Positions 24,983 to 34,127 of a DNA stretch of 64,000 nucleotides are shown here, piece by piece (within the stretch, counting starts at the first letter, position 1; every line of letters begins with the position of its first letter). The translations under genes and the position numbers were made by a program. Under the pieces are notes generated by a model. That model made no database searches and was not told the DNA's origin. It saw nothing but the letters and a program-made list of their open reading frames with translations. Origin of the DNA: Candidatus Thorarchaeota archaeon (lineage in GTDB: Archaea > Asgardarchaeota > Thorarchaeia > Thorarchaeales > Thorarchaeaceae); the NCBI GenBank assembly GCA_004524445.1, contig SDNP01000008.1, positions 29,080-93,079 of the forward strand, written 5' to 3'.

Positions 24983-26155
24983 CTAGATGAACTCCGTCAG
25001 AACCATTTGTAACTCATTTCTCGAGAGACTCGAAACCTTCACCCCGATCAGACGTAATTGTCTAGCAAAATCTAATTCTTCTTCCAGCAATGAGATAGCG
25101 GTCTTTTCCAACGCTATTCCGTCATTTGTATCGATAGGCAGGGAGCGGCTTCTTTGAATTGTTTCATAATCGGCATACCGTAGTTTGAGAGTAACAGTTC
25201 TGAACCAAAGTTTCTTTTCATGTAGTTTTCTCGTGATACGGGCACTGATTGAACGAATCTCAGATTTCAGAAAATCGAGATTTTCAGCATCAACATCTTG
25301 CATGAATGTTCTATCTTTACTGATTGACTTCCTTATTCTTGGACCATTGTCTATCAAGGAGCGTTCATCTATGCCTAAGGCGCGATTAAGTAACCATTCA
25401 GAACCTTTACCCATAATCGGATATAATTCGGTGATGGTCATTGCCTGCAATTGACGAATCTTTTCAATCCCATGGTCTCCGAGACGCTCTGAAGTTTTAG
25501 GCCCTATTCCGGGGATGGCTTGCAGTGGAAGTGGGGCAAGGAATTTAGCTCGCTCTTCCAAGCCTTGACCAACAACGGTTATGCCCTCAGGTTTCTCAAT
25601 GTCCGAGGCAATCTTGGCCAGAGTCATATTCGGTGCCACACCTATTGAACATGGAAGACTTGTTTCTTCCTTCACAGCTTTCTGTATCAACCTAGCCAAT
25701 TTCGCAGCATCTTCTTGAGTTCTACAGCTGTCTGTTGTTTCTATGTAGGCTTCGTCAATACTTGCTCTTCGCACACGTTCGCCATCAGCATATTGCCTGA
25801 GAACATCCATAAATTCATCAGAAGCCTCCGTATAACTCGAAAAGTCACCCTGAACAAAAATCGCATCTGGACATAGTTTATAGGCTTTTGAAACGGGCAT
25901 TCCTGATTTTATGCCAAATCTTCGAGCTTCATATGATGCTGCTCGTACCACACCTCGGCCTCTGCCTTTCTTTGGATCGTGTCCTACGCAGACAGGTTGA
26001 CCCACTAACTCAGGGTAATGGCGATATTGCTCAACCGAAGCGAAGAATGCATCCATATCAATATGCATTATCCACCTTTTCAATCCAGCACCCAAGGATA
26101 TGTCCCCTAGTAATCCTTTCTCAGTTTTGTGATTTAATGATTCACTTGAAACCAC
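24983..26155 (-). CDS. dinB: Y-family DNA polymerase IV (DinB)
   Basis: The polymerase core begins with HIDMDAFFASVEQ (~31), whose Asp residues bind Mg, with the SIDEAYIE motif at ~136 holding the second acidic pair. A helix-hairpin-helix region (PLQAIPGIGPKTSERL, ~208) and a C-terminal little-finger domain follow. It should carry out translesion synthesis. The first ~28 residues are unlike most DinB proteins, and the true start may be closer to the WIMHID segment; GTG 26155 is the longest possibility. C-terminus ends VLTEFI, without an obvious PCNA-binding box. Confidence 0.92.
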   Translation of the reverse strand: MVSSESLNHKTEKGLLGDISLGAGLKRWIMHIDMDAFFASVEQYRHYPELVGQPVCVGHDPKKGRGRGVVRAASYEARRFGIKSGMPVSKAYKLCPDAIFVQGDFSSYTEASDEFMDVLRQYADGERVRRASIDEAYIETTDSCRTQEDAAKLARLIQKAVKEETSLPCSIGVAPNMTLAKIASDIEKPEGITVVGQGLEERAKFLAPLPLQAIPGIGPKTSERLGDHGIEKIRQLQAMTITELYPIMGKGSEWLLNRALGIDERSLIDNGPRIRKSISKDRTFMQDVDAENLDFLKSEIRSISARITRKLHEKKLWFRTVTLKLRYADYETIQRSRSLPIDTNDGIALEKTAISLLEEELDFARQLRLIGVKVSSLSRNELQMVLTEFI

Positions 26156-26195
26156 ATTAGGTGAGTGGAGAGTAGAGCGAATCTATTATGTCGGA

Positions 26196-27173
26196 TTATG
26201 AAGATTCGGAGTTAATCATGGCATAGTAGTTTTCGAAGAATGAGCTGAGATCCACATTTCCACCACTTAGAATCACTCCAATTCTCTGTTTTTGAAACCT
26301 TTTTCCTTCACTCAAGAGGGCAGCTAATGGCACTGCTCCTGACGGCTCAACTACTAGTTTCATTCTCTCCCACAGCAGTCGCATTGCATCTACAATCTCA
26401 GTTTCAGTAACAAGTACGATTTCATCGACATTTTCAGAAATGATATTAAAGGTGAGCTCAGCAAGGCTAGTTCGCAAGCCGTCTGCTATTGTATTGGGTT
26501 TGATGCTGGGGTAAATTTTACCATCCCTAATTGAACGGTATGCATCATCTGCCTGCTTCGGTTCCGCTCCTATTACTTTCGTGGATTCCGAAAGGCCCTT
26601 GACAGCAATACTAGTTCCGCTGATAAGACCACCTCCCCCTATTGGGCAGAATAATGCATCTAACTCCCCGTACTCTTGCACAAGCTCCAGAGCAGCAGTG
26701 CCTGCCCCCGCTATTATTTGCTCATTATCATAGGGATGTATCAAGAAATACCCATGCTGCTTTACAAGCTCATTTGCAGTATAGACCCTGCTTTCAACAG
26801 TAGGCTCGCAGAATACTATTGAAGCGCCATAGCCTCTGGTGGCATCAACCTTAACCTGTGGAGCATTACTTGGCATCACAATTGTAGCTTTCACGCCGAG
26901 CTTCGAGGCTGCCAGCGAAAGCGCCTGTGCATGATTACCTGAGGAATGCGTTACAACACCCCGTGTCTTTTGTTCTTCGTCTAATTGTGAAACAGCATTC
27001 AGGGCTCCTCTGAATTTGAAGGCGCCAACACGCTGGAAGTTTTCACATTTGAAGAATACTTCAGAGTTAGTCATTTCATTGATAGTATTCGATGTCATGA
27101 CAGGTGTCTTGATTACATGCTCCCTAATGCGTGAATGTGCCTCTTGTACATCTTGTAAGGAAATCATCTTCAT
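26196..27173 (-). CDS. PLP-dependent threonine/serine dehydratase
   Basis: This fold-type-II PLP enzyme of 325 residues has the cofactor Lys in GAFKFRGALNAV (~52), the SSGNHAQALSLAA substrate loop (~80) and the phosphate-binding GGGGLISG (~178). Length and lack of a regulatory ACT domain fit catabolic threonine ammonia-lyase (TdcB-type) or serine racemase/dehydratase. The product would be 2-oxobutanoate or pyruvate plus ammonia. It is encoded alone, with ATG 27173. Confidence 0.88.
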   Translation of the reverse strand: MKMISLQDVQEAHSRIREHVIKTPVMTSNTINEMTNSEVFFKCENFQRVGAFKFRGALNAVSQLDEEQKTRGVVTHSSGNHAQALSLAASKLGVKATIVMPSNAPQVKVDATRGYGASIVFCEPTVESRVYTANELVKQHGYFLIHPYDNEQIIAGAGTAALELVQEYGELDALFCPIGGGGLISGTSIAVKGLSESTKVIGAEPKQADDAYRSIRDGKIYPSIKPNTIADGLRTSLAELTFNIISENVDEIVLVTETEIVDAMRLLWERMKLVVEPSGAVPLAALLSEGKRFQKQRIGVILSGGNVDLSSFFENYYAMINSESS

Positions 27174-27312
27174 CAGCTTTCTAGTCCCTGAATCTGATGC
27201 AATCAGTATGATTGCTTGGAAACAGCATCAATCACCTCTCATCATAAGACTATCCATCAGAAGATGCCCTCAATGCAGATCTACTTTCTGTTTTGTCACA
27301 GACTCAAACGAC

Positions 27313-27780
27313 CTATTCATCATCCCATAGGCCTACAGGCCCTGGGGGCGGGCTAAACTTGTAGATCAGAATAGAAGCTATGAATGGTATAGGCACAGGC
27401 ATTCCAAATGGAAAAATATCTCCAGCGGCAAGTCTTGATAAGAAAGAAATTGAAGCTGAAAAAGCTATTGGCATTTCACTCAATACCCCCAGCAGTGCTG
27501 TTGCCATTTTTGATGCCTTTGCACGATATAACCTATACATTTGCAGAGCGAGTAGAAACCTGAATGGAGAGAAGAACAGGAGATTAGGAATGATGATTGT
27601 CATTGGATAGATTTGAAAAATCGATTCCTGTGAGAAGGGGTTCCAAGATGAGAAAATCCAAAACATTGAGTATTCTATGCGGCCTGATATAAATACGAGA
27701 GTGACTTGTAAAGGCACCAACAAACCAAGAAATGCGATCAGCAGACCTATGCATAATGCATACCGGGAGTCATTTTTCAT
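27313..27780 (-). CDS. Hypothetical four-helix membrane protein
   Basis: The ~155-residue protein has hydrophobic segments near 8-30, 55-75, 85-105 and 120-145 and a short acidic C-terminus ending LWDDE. It is not recognised. An in-frame upstream start at 27825 adds 15 polar residues; Met 27780 has a GAGGG-like site upstream and is preferred. No operon partners. A membrane-sensor or enzyme role cannot be assigned. Confidence 0.55.
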   Translation of the reverse strand: MKNDSRYALCIGLLIAFLGLLVPLQVTLVFISGRIEYSMFWIFSSWNPFSQESIFQIYPMTIIIPNLLFFSPFRFLLALQMYRLYRAKASKMATALLGVLSEMPIAFSASISFLSRLAAGDIFPFGMPVPIPFIASILIYKFSPPPGPVGLWDDE

Positions 27781-27882
27781 TCTATTTACCCTCGCTACAC
27801 ATTCTAATGAATTCGTTCCTTCCAATATCCGACGCTATCGGAAAACCAGTCCTTTCAGTGTTGCACGGTTCTTTATCTGATT

Positions 27883-28395
27883 TTATTTTTCTTGACCATA
27901 TTTTCCGTAAGACACAATATCTTCAAGGGGTTTTCGCGTCTTTGTCGGCGTGGTGCGACTATATCCTAGTGAAACGCAGCAGATAACCCGATACTTGTCA
28001 GGAATATCCAACAACTGTTTGAATTTGGGTTCAATCGAGGTGTCTCTAACTCCCATCCAACATGTGCCAAGTCCTTGGGCATAAGCAGCCAATAGCATAT
28101 TCTGTACTGCATTGTGTGGGTCTGCGAGATGGTACTTGGGGTGGGATTCAGGGTCACCAAGCACAACAATAACAACCGGTGATTCTGCCATGAATCTGCC
28201 ATACGTGTGCTGATTAGCCATTGTATTCCGAGCACCAGGGTCCCTAACCACAATGAAATGCCAAGGTTGCTTGTTGGATGCTGACGGGGCCCATCTTCCT
28301 GCTTCTAAAACCTTCTCTAGCTTATCATCTTCAACAGGGGCATCCTTGTATTTCCTTATACTTCTTCGCTCTCGAATAGCCTCTAATACATCCAT
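27883..28395 (-). CDS. Nitroreductase-family flavoprotein
   Basis: The 170-residue protein opens MDVLEAIRERRSIRKYKDAPVEDDKLEKVLEAGRWAPSA, the FMN-binding start of the nitroreductase fold, and has NKQPWHFIVV (~43) and GLGTCWMG (~112). These are compact NAD(P)H:FMN oxidoreductases of broad specificity. The gene is divergent from eutA with a shared ~60-base promoter region, and no functional link is evident. Full length for the short archaeal group. Confidence 0.88.
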   Translation of the reverse strand: MDVLEAIRERRSIRKYKDAPVEDDKLEKVLEAGRWAPSASNKQPWHFIVVRDPGARNTMANQHTYGRFMAESPVVIVVLGDPESHPKYHLADPHNAVQNMLLAAYAQGLGTCWMGVRDTSIEPKFKQLLDIPDKYRVICCVSLGYSRTTPTKTRKPLEDIVSYGKYGQEK

Positions 28396-28456
28396 GGTTG
28401 GTCACATTATATGAATAAATTAGGCGTTTTAAATGACTGGTTAACTACTCGGTTCA

Positions 28457-29974
28457 TTGACTGTACAGAACATAACACTCAAAATCAATACGAGCAAGCG
28501 TCGATTTAGCTATGACTCGGAGAACAATTCCATGTTTGTGAAGACAGATAGAAAGGAACTAACGAGCATCGGTGTAGACATCGGGTCATCTACATCGCAT
28601 GTTGTCTTCAGTAAGATCATATTAGAAAAAGACATTAAAAGCCGCACCGAGAAATTCGAGATTGTAGACAAGGAAGTTATTTTCTCCGGACCAATACATT
28701 TGACACCATTCAAAGATGCTCACACTATTGACTATGTTGCGCTTCAGAATCTCCTATTGTCTGACTATAAGGCAGCGGGCATGTCTATAGGGGATATCGA
28801 CACAGGAGCGGTCATTATTACGGGAGAGAGTGCCAAGAAGCAAAATGCAGAACAAATTGTGGAGATGCTAGCAGGAGAAGCAGGCAAATTCGTTGCAGCA
28901 ACTGCGGGTCCGAATTTTGAGTCAGTGCTGGCAGCTCATGGTTCTGGAGCAATCGCCTTGTCGGAGGAGTCAGGTTTGACTGTGATGAATATAGACATTG
29001 GAGGTGGCTCTTCTAACATAGCTATTTGTAGAAACGGGAAAATAACTGATACTGGTGCCATCAATGTAGGAGGGCGACTTGTAGCTTTTGAAAAGGATGA
29101 CATCATTACACGATTGGAGGAAACCGGCAGAAAAATAGGAGAGGTCATAGGTGTTGATTTACAACTAGGCTCCAGACTTGATGACAGCCAAAAACGGCAT
29201 TTGGCGAAAACTCTCGCTGAGGCTCTTGTCGATACTCTTACGGGAAAACCCAATAACCCAGTTTCGGAAATGCTATTGATGACAGAACCTCTACCTGAGC
29301 ACAATCATGTCGATATCATCACATTTTCTGGCGGAGTAGCTGAATTCATCTACGGAAGGGAAAAGCAGGAATACAACGATATTGGAAAAGAGCTTGCAGA
29401 TGCGATCATTGGCCTCATGCAGGAGAAGGGTCTACAATATCAGGAGCCGGCACAACGCATTCGTGCAACAGTCATTGGAGCTGGTCAATTTAGTCTTAGA
29501 GTCAGTGGTTCAACAACTTTCCTATCCTCAGGCATTGAGTATCCGATTAGAAATCTACCAGCTGTTATTCCCTACGTTGAGAAAGGCACAACACGGAGGA
29601 ACGAAGTGACTAGAGCACTACGGCGCGCTTTTCAGCGCTTTGATTTGGTCGAGGGAGAGGACCCATTCATTTTGACTTTCAGAGATGCAGTTCGTCCATC
29701 CTATGATAATCTATGCGAATTTGCCCATGGCGTTGTGAATGCATTACCGAATACAGTAAGGAAAAATGAACCGATTATGATGTGTTTCGACACGGATGTG
29801 GGAAACAGCGTCGGAAATGTCATGAAACGTGAAACTGCCATTACCAACGAAATCTTGGCTATTGATGAAATTTCTCTTGAAGAGGGTGATTTTATTGATA
29901 TCGGAGAACCAATCATTGAAGGGGTCGTTGTACCGGTTATTGTGAAGACATTGATTTTCGATTCCAAGCAATGA
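28457..29974 (+). CDS. eutA: EutA, ethanolamine ammonia-lyase reactivating factor
   Basis: The protein has the actin/Hsp70-like ASKHA fold with phosphate-1 SIGVDIGSSTSHVVFS (~37), AAGMSIGDIDTGAVIITGESAKKQNA (~112), NIDIGGGSSNIAI (~178) and INVGGRLV (~198), matching bacterial EutA closely. EutA exchanges damaged adenosylcobalamin on the EutBC lyase using ATP. No eutB or eutC is in the window. TTG 28457 is about 26 bases from a TATA-like TTTTAAAT, giving a leaderless start; ATG 28532 would still retain the whole fold. Confidence 0.9.
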   Translation: MTVQNITLKINTSKRRFSYDSENNSMFVKTDRKELTSIGVDIGSSTSHVVFSKIILEKDIKSRTEKFEIVDKEVIFSGPIHLTPFKDAHTIDYVALQNLLLSDYKAAGMSIGDIDTGAVIITGESAKKQNAEQIVEMLAGEAGKFVAATAGPNFESVLAAHGSGAIALSEESGLTVMNIDIGGGSSNIAICRNGKITDTGAINVGGRLVAFEKDDIITRLEETGRKIGEVIGVDLQLGSRLDDSQKRHLAKTLAEALVDTLTGKPNNPVSEMLLMTEPLPEHNHVDIITFSGGVAEFIYGREKQEYNDIGKELADAIIGLMQEKGLQYQEPAQRIRATVIGAGQFSLRVSGSTTFLSSGIEYPIRNLPAVIPYVEKGTTRRNEVTRALRRAFQRFDLVEGEDPFILTFRDAVRPSYDNLCEFAHGVVNALPNTVRKNEPIMMCFDTDVGNSVGNVMKRETAITNEILAIDEISLEEGDFIDIGEPIIEGVVVPVIVKTLIFDSKQ

Positions 29975-30029
29975 TTTAACTGGATGATTGATTTACGACC
30001 AACCAAATGGGTCAAGAGCTGATAGTAAG

Positions 30030-30896
30030 ATGGCTGTAATCCGTGACATTAGAAAAGATGACATGCCCGACATCTTGGAGATATCAAAGAATGTTTGGGG
30101 GGGACATGATTACCTACCTCGTCATATCAATGACTGGCTTAAAGATCCCGATTGCCATACCTTCGGTACAGAAGTGGATGGAAAACTCATTGCTATTGCC
30201 AATCTTCGGGTCATAGATGGCGGAAATACAGCTTGGTTTGAGGGATTGCGAGTTCATCCTAATCACCGAGAACAGGGGTACGCAAATAGGCTCACTGATC
30301 ATCTTGTCGAGGTTTCTCATGACATTGGAGTTGAGAGAGTAAGATATACAACAGCCAAGGATAATGTGGAGTCACTAGCACTCGCTAAGAGAATTGGCCT
30401 TGAGAAAATACTTGAGATGTACGTCTTCTGGAAGGGGGATTTGTTGGAGCTTGATTGGAGCTACTCGGAGAGAGAGGTACTACAAGTAAGCCCTCGTGAC
30501 GTACAAGAATTACTGGAAGAGAATGTTTTCGAATTCCTTCATCCTGTGATCATTCATGATTGGAAGGCTTGGGAGTTTACCGACCAATCTTTGCAGGATC
30601 TTGGGCAAAAGTGCTGTTACTATCTGAGCCGGGAGAAAGATGCTGTGACTGGACTCTCCGTTGGGGGAATCAGGAAGGAGGCAGATAGCGATCAATGGTC
30701 ATTTACAGTTTATGCTACAAATGAGGAGGCGTTTCTTTCGCATCTTTCTTTTCATCTTGATTTGGCCTGCGACCAACAATTTGATGCAGTAATGTGTATT
30801 GCTGAAAGTGCTTTTGAAAGCACAATTGAGAGTCTTCCTTGGTTTACTGACGATATTCATGGAACTAGGATTATTCTGTTTAACAAAGAGTTATAG
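30030..30896 (+). CDS. GNAT-family N-acetyltransferase
   Basis: The ~288-residue protein has an N-terminal GNAT domain (VIRDIRKDDMPDILEIS; FEGLRVHPNHREQGYANRL at ~70-88 as acetyl-CoA loop; SLALAKRIGLEK at ~112) and a second, degenerate GNAT-like half (~150-288). An upstream Met at 29988 is in frame, but ATG 30030 begins at the first domain strand. The gene lies 55 bases after eutA on the same strand; co-transcription is possible. The acetyl acceptor is unknown. Confidence 0.82.
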   Translation: MAVIRDIRKDDMPDILEISKNVWGGHDYLPRHINDWLKDPDCHTFGTEVDGKLIAIANLRVIDGGNTAWFEGLRVHPNHREQGYANRLTDHLVEVSHDIGVERVRYTTAKDNVESLALAKRIGLEKILEMYVFWKGDLLELDWSYSEREVLQVSPRDVQELLEENVFEFLHPVIIHDWKAWEFTDQSLQDLGQKCCYYLSREKDAVTGLSVGGIRKEADSDQWSFTVYATNEEAFLSHLSFHLDLACDQQFDAVMCIAESAFESTIESLPWFTDDIHGTRIILFNKEL

Positions 30897-31046
30897 CGTA
30901 ATAGCCAATGACTGAGCGCTAACTGGAAATTCAGGGGGTATAACCTGATCTAACTTCAACAGAAAGATCGCAATGATGGCTAGATTACGATTATATTACT
31001 GGCATACTTCCGCAGACTTGACTCGATTTAGCGGCCTGTTGGACAA
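30897..31046. other. Intergenic gap, no feature seen
   Basis: 150 bases between convergent acetyltransferase and trmO-like genes. No convincing hairpin, promoter or reading frame was found. Confidence 0.4.
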
Positions 31047-31502
31047 CTAGAAATTTGTTTCAGTATATCTAGGCTCAAGATCCTCAAACCATTCTGCAAC
31101 TTTGGCTTCATCTACTCTGTCAGATGTTGGCATGTAGGGTTTGATATCGACCACAGGGGTTTCATCGAATGCATCAATTTGGTCGATGACAAGATGTTTC
31201 TTTTCTTCGTCAACAGACAGCAGATTTACGATAGACAGGGCAATGGGTGTGGGACGGTGGCTGGATCTTGTGGCAAATACACCTGATTCTTTTGCCTCTG
31301 GAATGTGTGGAGGCTTTGCTCTCAGATGATTTCTTGCTTCTTCATTGTCATTCTCCGTAAGCCACCACAGCACGACAAGATGAGAAAATCTGTCGAGATT
31401 TTGGACTCCTGTCCAATATTTGTCAAAGACTCTGATGGCGGTATAGTCATCTTCACGAACAATTTTCCCTATGGCTGTTGCTTTCATGTCTTCTTTTATC
31501 AT
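31047..31502 (-). CDS. trmO: TrmO-type tRNA t6A37 methyltransferase
   Basis: The 151-residue protein has the YaeB/TrmO hallmarks: ATAIGKIV start strand, GVQNLDRFSHLVVLWWL (~33), ATRSSHRPTPIALSIVNLL (~77) and VVDIKPYMPTSD (~115). TrmO uses SAM to methylate threonylcarbamoyl-adenosine at tRNA position 37. It is shorter than E. coli TrmO, as archaeal forms usually are, and lacks the C-terminal extension. Start is ATG 31502, with an alternative Met five codons in. Confidence 0.9.
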   Translation of the reverse strand: MIKEDMKATAIGKIVREDDYTAIRVFDKYWTGVQNLDRFSHLVVLWWLTENDNEEARNHLRAKPPHIPEAKESGVFATRSSHRPTPIALSIVNLLSVDEEKKHLVIDQIDAFDETPVVDIKPYMPTSDRVDEAKVAEWFEDLEPRYTETNF

Positions 31503-31566
31503 TCAAATCACTGGTCTGCAACAAAATTAGTAAAATCATTCTTAATTGTGCTTTCTGTAGCGGAAT

Positions 31567-33318
31567 TTATTCAGCTGCCATCATCATCAGTCTTACGATT
31601 TCCTGACGCATGTCCTGTTCAGGTACGTATCCCGCCAGTCTACGACTTCCCAATTGTATTGCGGGTAATGCCGGTAGGGCATCTTCTGAAATGCCTGCGT
31701 CTGGGTCTTCCACATCCACAACTCTGATGGTCGACCTACTGATGCCCATATCATCCAGAACTGATGTTAGAGTGTCCAATACTGGGTCACAGAATACACA
31801 ATGCTGGGATTTGTAAAATGTGATAGGCGGGATTTGTAGTTGTTCTTGCCATCGTGGCAGAACGAGAATAAACTTACTACCCTTTGATGAATCTCCTGGT
31901 ATCCGGTCTTCCACCCAGACCCTTCCTCCGAGGTCTGAAACATATCTATCAACAACTGTCAAACCCAAACCTTTTCCTGGGGAGCCAGCCTCAGCAATAC
32001 TTTCTCTCTTGAATACATGTGGCTTACGGTCATCAGGTATGCCGGGTCCTCGATCTGCGAATTCTAGACGTACTTCACGACCCATATCGACAATACTCGC
32101 ATTAACATCGACTCGTACTTTCTTGCTCGGGTCATATATCATGGCATTGTGAAGAATATTGAAGAAAATACTCCAGAGAAACATATCGCCAAGGACTTCC
32201 AAAGACTCCTCTCCAATATTTGTGCTGATATCTAGGTCCTTCCATTCAAAATCGCGGTCGACCTCAGTTGCTGCCCTGTTGAAGTGTGTACTTACTCTTG
32301 TCTTAACTCGGTCAGGAGGACTTCTTGCAAGTTTAAAGAGAACCTCCATATTGGCAATCATACGCGATGATCTTCGAATATCCCATGCCGTTTCGTTGAT
32401 GAGTTCGAGTTCTTCTTCAGGGAGATCCAAAGACACTTTCAGATTTTCAAGTGCAAAGAGAGCGCTTTGATTAATAATATTCAAGTCACTTGTCATAAGC
32501 CCAAGATAGAGGTCTGCTCTCTCTCTTTCTTCTCTGAGTCGATCCTCAGCTAGCTTTCTCCTAGTGATGTCTACTGCCATTAGGCCTATCTCACGAGGCT
32601 TTTCAGAGCCCGGGGTAAGTGAACTAGAGGAGATGGAAGCCCAAATGGGACGCTTATCCGAGCGGACCATCTCCACTTCTAGGGCATTCACCGTCCGCCC
32701 TCTGGAAACTTCTGTCAAGATGTCTCCAGCTGGGTCATATTCTTCCGTTTTCTCTAGGAAAAGGGTCGAAAAATTAGCCCCAATAAGCCTATCTGCCGTG
32801 TAACCAAAGAGTTCTTCTGCTGCTTTGTTTACCTGCTCGATTATACCTTCACGGTTCAATGTCAGGTAGGCAATGGGCGACAAGTCGTAAAGATTCGCAA
32901 ATCTGTTTTCTAATTCAAGAACAGTTTCCTCAAGAGCAATTTGTCCGGTTACATTATTTACAGAAATCAGAACAGCATCAGCACCATCGAAATTAACAAT
33001 GCGGGGGTTGATTTCTACATGTAACAAGTCGCCATGTTTTGTCCTTAACCGGGTATTAAACGCTTCAACATCATCCGCGTCCGCAAGGGCATCTAGTAGG
33101 TTCCTATGGTGCTTACGGGATAAAGAATCTACAAGATTTTCAAATGGCATGAAAATGAGGTCATCCTTCTGGTATCCTATCATTGCAGAGAAAACAGAAT
33201 TTGCATCAACTATCTCGTTGTCTTGCAACACGACAATTCCATCGGTTACAATCTCGAGAATGTTATGTAGCCATTCAGTTTCCTTCTCATCATCTGGCAA
33301 AGATAGACCTCTTGTCAC
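31567..33318 (-). CDS. PAS kinase-like protein with thioredoxin-like CxxC domain and missing acceptor His
   Basis: The 583-residue paralogue of the kinase at 7653 has two PAS domains (~15-120 and ~135-255) and a dimerisation helix reading LMTSDLNIINQ, where Ser277 stands in place of the phospho-acceptor His. The HATPase boxes are present: NILHNAMIYDP (~387), DRGPGIPD (~422) and GKGLGLTVV (~448). The C-terminal thioredoxin-like module starts at ~495 with CVFC (507-510) and a Leu-Pro loop (ALPALPA). Cytoplasmic, no receiver domain. It may be a redox/PAS-controlled ATP-binding regulator rather than a true histidine kinase. Start is GTG 33318. Confidence 0.85.
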   Translation of the reverse strand: MTRGLSLPDDEKETEWLHNILEIVTDGIVVLQDNEIVDANSVFSAMIGYQKDDLIFMPFENLVDSLSRKHHRNLLDALADADDVEAFNTRLRTKHGDLLHVEINPRIVNFDGADAVLISVNNVTGQIALEETVLELENRFANLYDLSPIAYLTLNREGIIEQVNKAAEELFGYTADRLIGANFSTLFLEKTEEYDPAGDILTEVSRGRTVNALEVEMVRSDKRPIWASISSSSLTPGSEKPREIGLMAVDITRRKLAEDRLREERERADLYLGLMTSDLNIINQSALFALENLKVSLDLPEEELELINETAWDIRRSSRMIANMEVLFKLARSPPDRVKTRVSTHFNRAATEVDRDFEWKDLDISTNIGEESLEVLGDMFLWSIFFNILHNAMIYDPSKKVRVDVNASIVDMGREVRLEFADRGPGIPDDRKPHVFKRESIAEAGSPGKGLGLTVVDRYVSDLGGRVWVEDRIPGDSSKGSKFILVLPRWQEQLQIPPITFYKSQHCVFCDPVLDTLTSVLDDMGISRSTIRVVDVEDPDAGISEDALPALPAIQLGSRRLAGYVPEQDMRQEIVRLMMMAAE

Positions 33319-33575
33319 ATTTCTGGTTAAAAGATGTTGATAAAGAAACCCGTTACGAATACATAGCAGTTTTCAGCTGAAACACTATGGATTTGGAAAC
33401 AAATTCTTACATATCAATTTAGATTACTCGCTGGTATTTTTTGTGGAGGTCTCTTGAAAATCACCTTTACTGCTGAGTTGCTAAGGGATATTACAGATTT
33501 GGATGAAAAGCATTCGATAATTCCATAGGATAGCTATCCGTAATACCCACAAAAAAGGAGAACCAGTGAGAAATA

Positions 33576-33743
33576 ATGAAGCATCTCCTTGGTCTAATAT
33601 GGTCCTTTGCTGCAACCTCTCCAATTCTGGTCATAATTCTGGTTCCTGTTTGGCTCATTCAGCCGAAAAAGCTGATATATACAACATTCTTTGTATTGCT
33701 TGCAATAATGCCGCTGATTTTATGCACCGCGTCTAACAGATGA
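33576..33743 (+). CDS. Small two-helix membrane protein
   Basis: A 55-residue frame from ATG 33576 to TGA 33743 with GGAG about 18 bases upstream. It has two hydrophobic helices (about residues 4-25 and 33-50) separated by WLIQPKKLIY, and a short polar tail. No family is recognised. It sits alone in a ~570-base gap between the kinase-like gene and the hdr operon, and composition is clearly membrane-like, not random. Confidence 0.5.
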   Translation: MKHLLGLIWSFAATSPILVIILVPVWLIQPKKLIYTTFFVLLAIMPLILCTASNR

Positions 33744-33887
33744 ATTGTTCTATTCAAGTAGCACTATCATGGAATTCTAGGATCTACAAATGATACTATT
33801 AAGATGGCATAGGTATTTAGATGGACGAGATTGTTATATAGGCCACAAGCTGGGTTCAGAATATGCTCTGGAGTCAACCTCAGTAGA

Positions 33888-34127
33888 CTATTCTTCCTTC
33901 AGGGAATAAACCAGCTCTTCGTTTTCATGACCTGTGACTTCAATTTGACCCCACCGCAGCATGCCCATAAGATTCCAGACAATCAAGTCTTTTGGATATT
34001 CCGTCCTTGAGGATAGCTGACTGACTGTGGCAGCTCCTTCTGTCAACATTTCTTGGATTTTCCGTCTTTGTCTGCGCACTTCGCCGCGTTTCTGGTCGAA
34101 GAATTGTCGGAACTTGGTCATTTCCAT
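33888..34127 (-). CDS. Small winged-helix-like protein at end of hdr operon
   Basis: The 79-residue basic protein has a charged N-terminal helix (RQFFDQKRGEVRRQRRKIQEML) and a short wHTH-like part (ATVSQLSSRTEYPKDLIVWNLMGMLRWGQIEV) with a C-terminal hairpin strand. It overlaps the mvhD stop codon by ten bases, so it is the last member of the hdrCBAA-mvhD operon. Fixed position next to MvhD suggests an accessory or regulatory role with the Hdr complex; no function is established. Confidence 0.6.
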   Translation of the reverse strand: MEMTKFRQFFDQKRGEVRRQRRKIQEMLTEGAATVSQLSSRTEYPKDLIVWNLMGMLRWGQIEVTGHENEELVYSLKEE

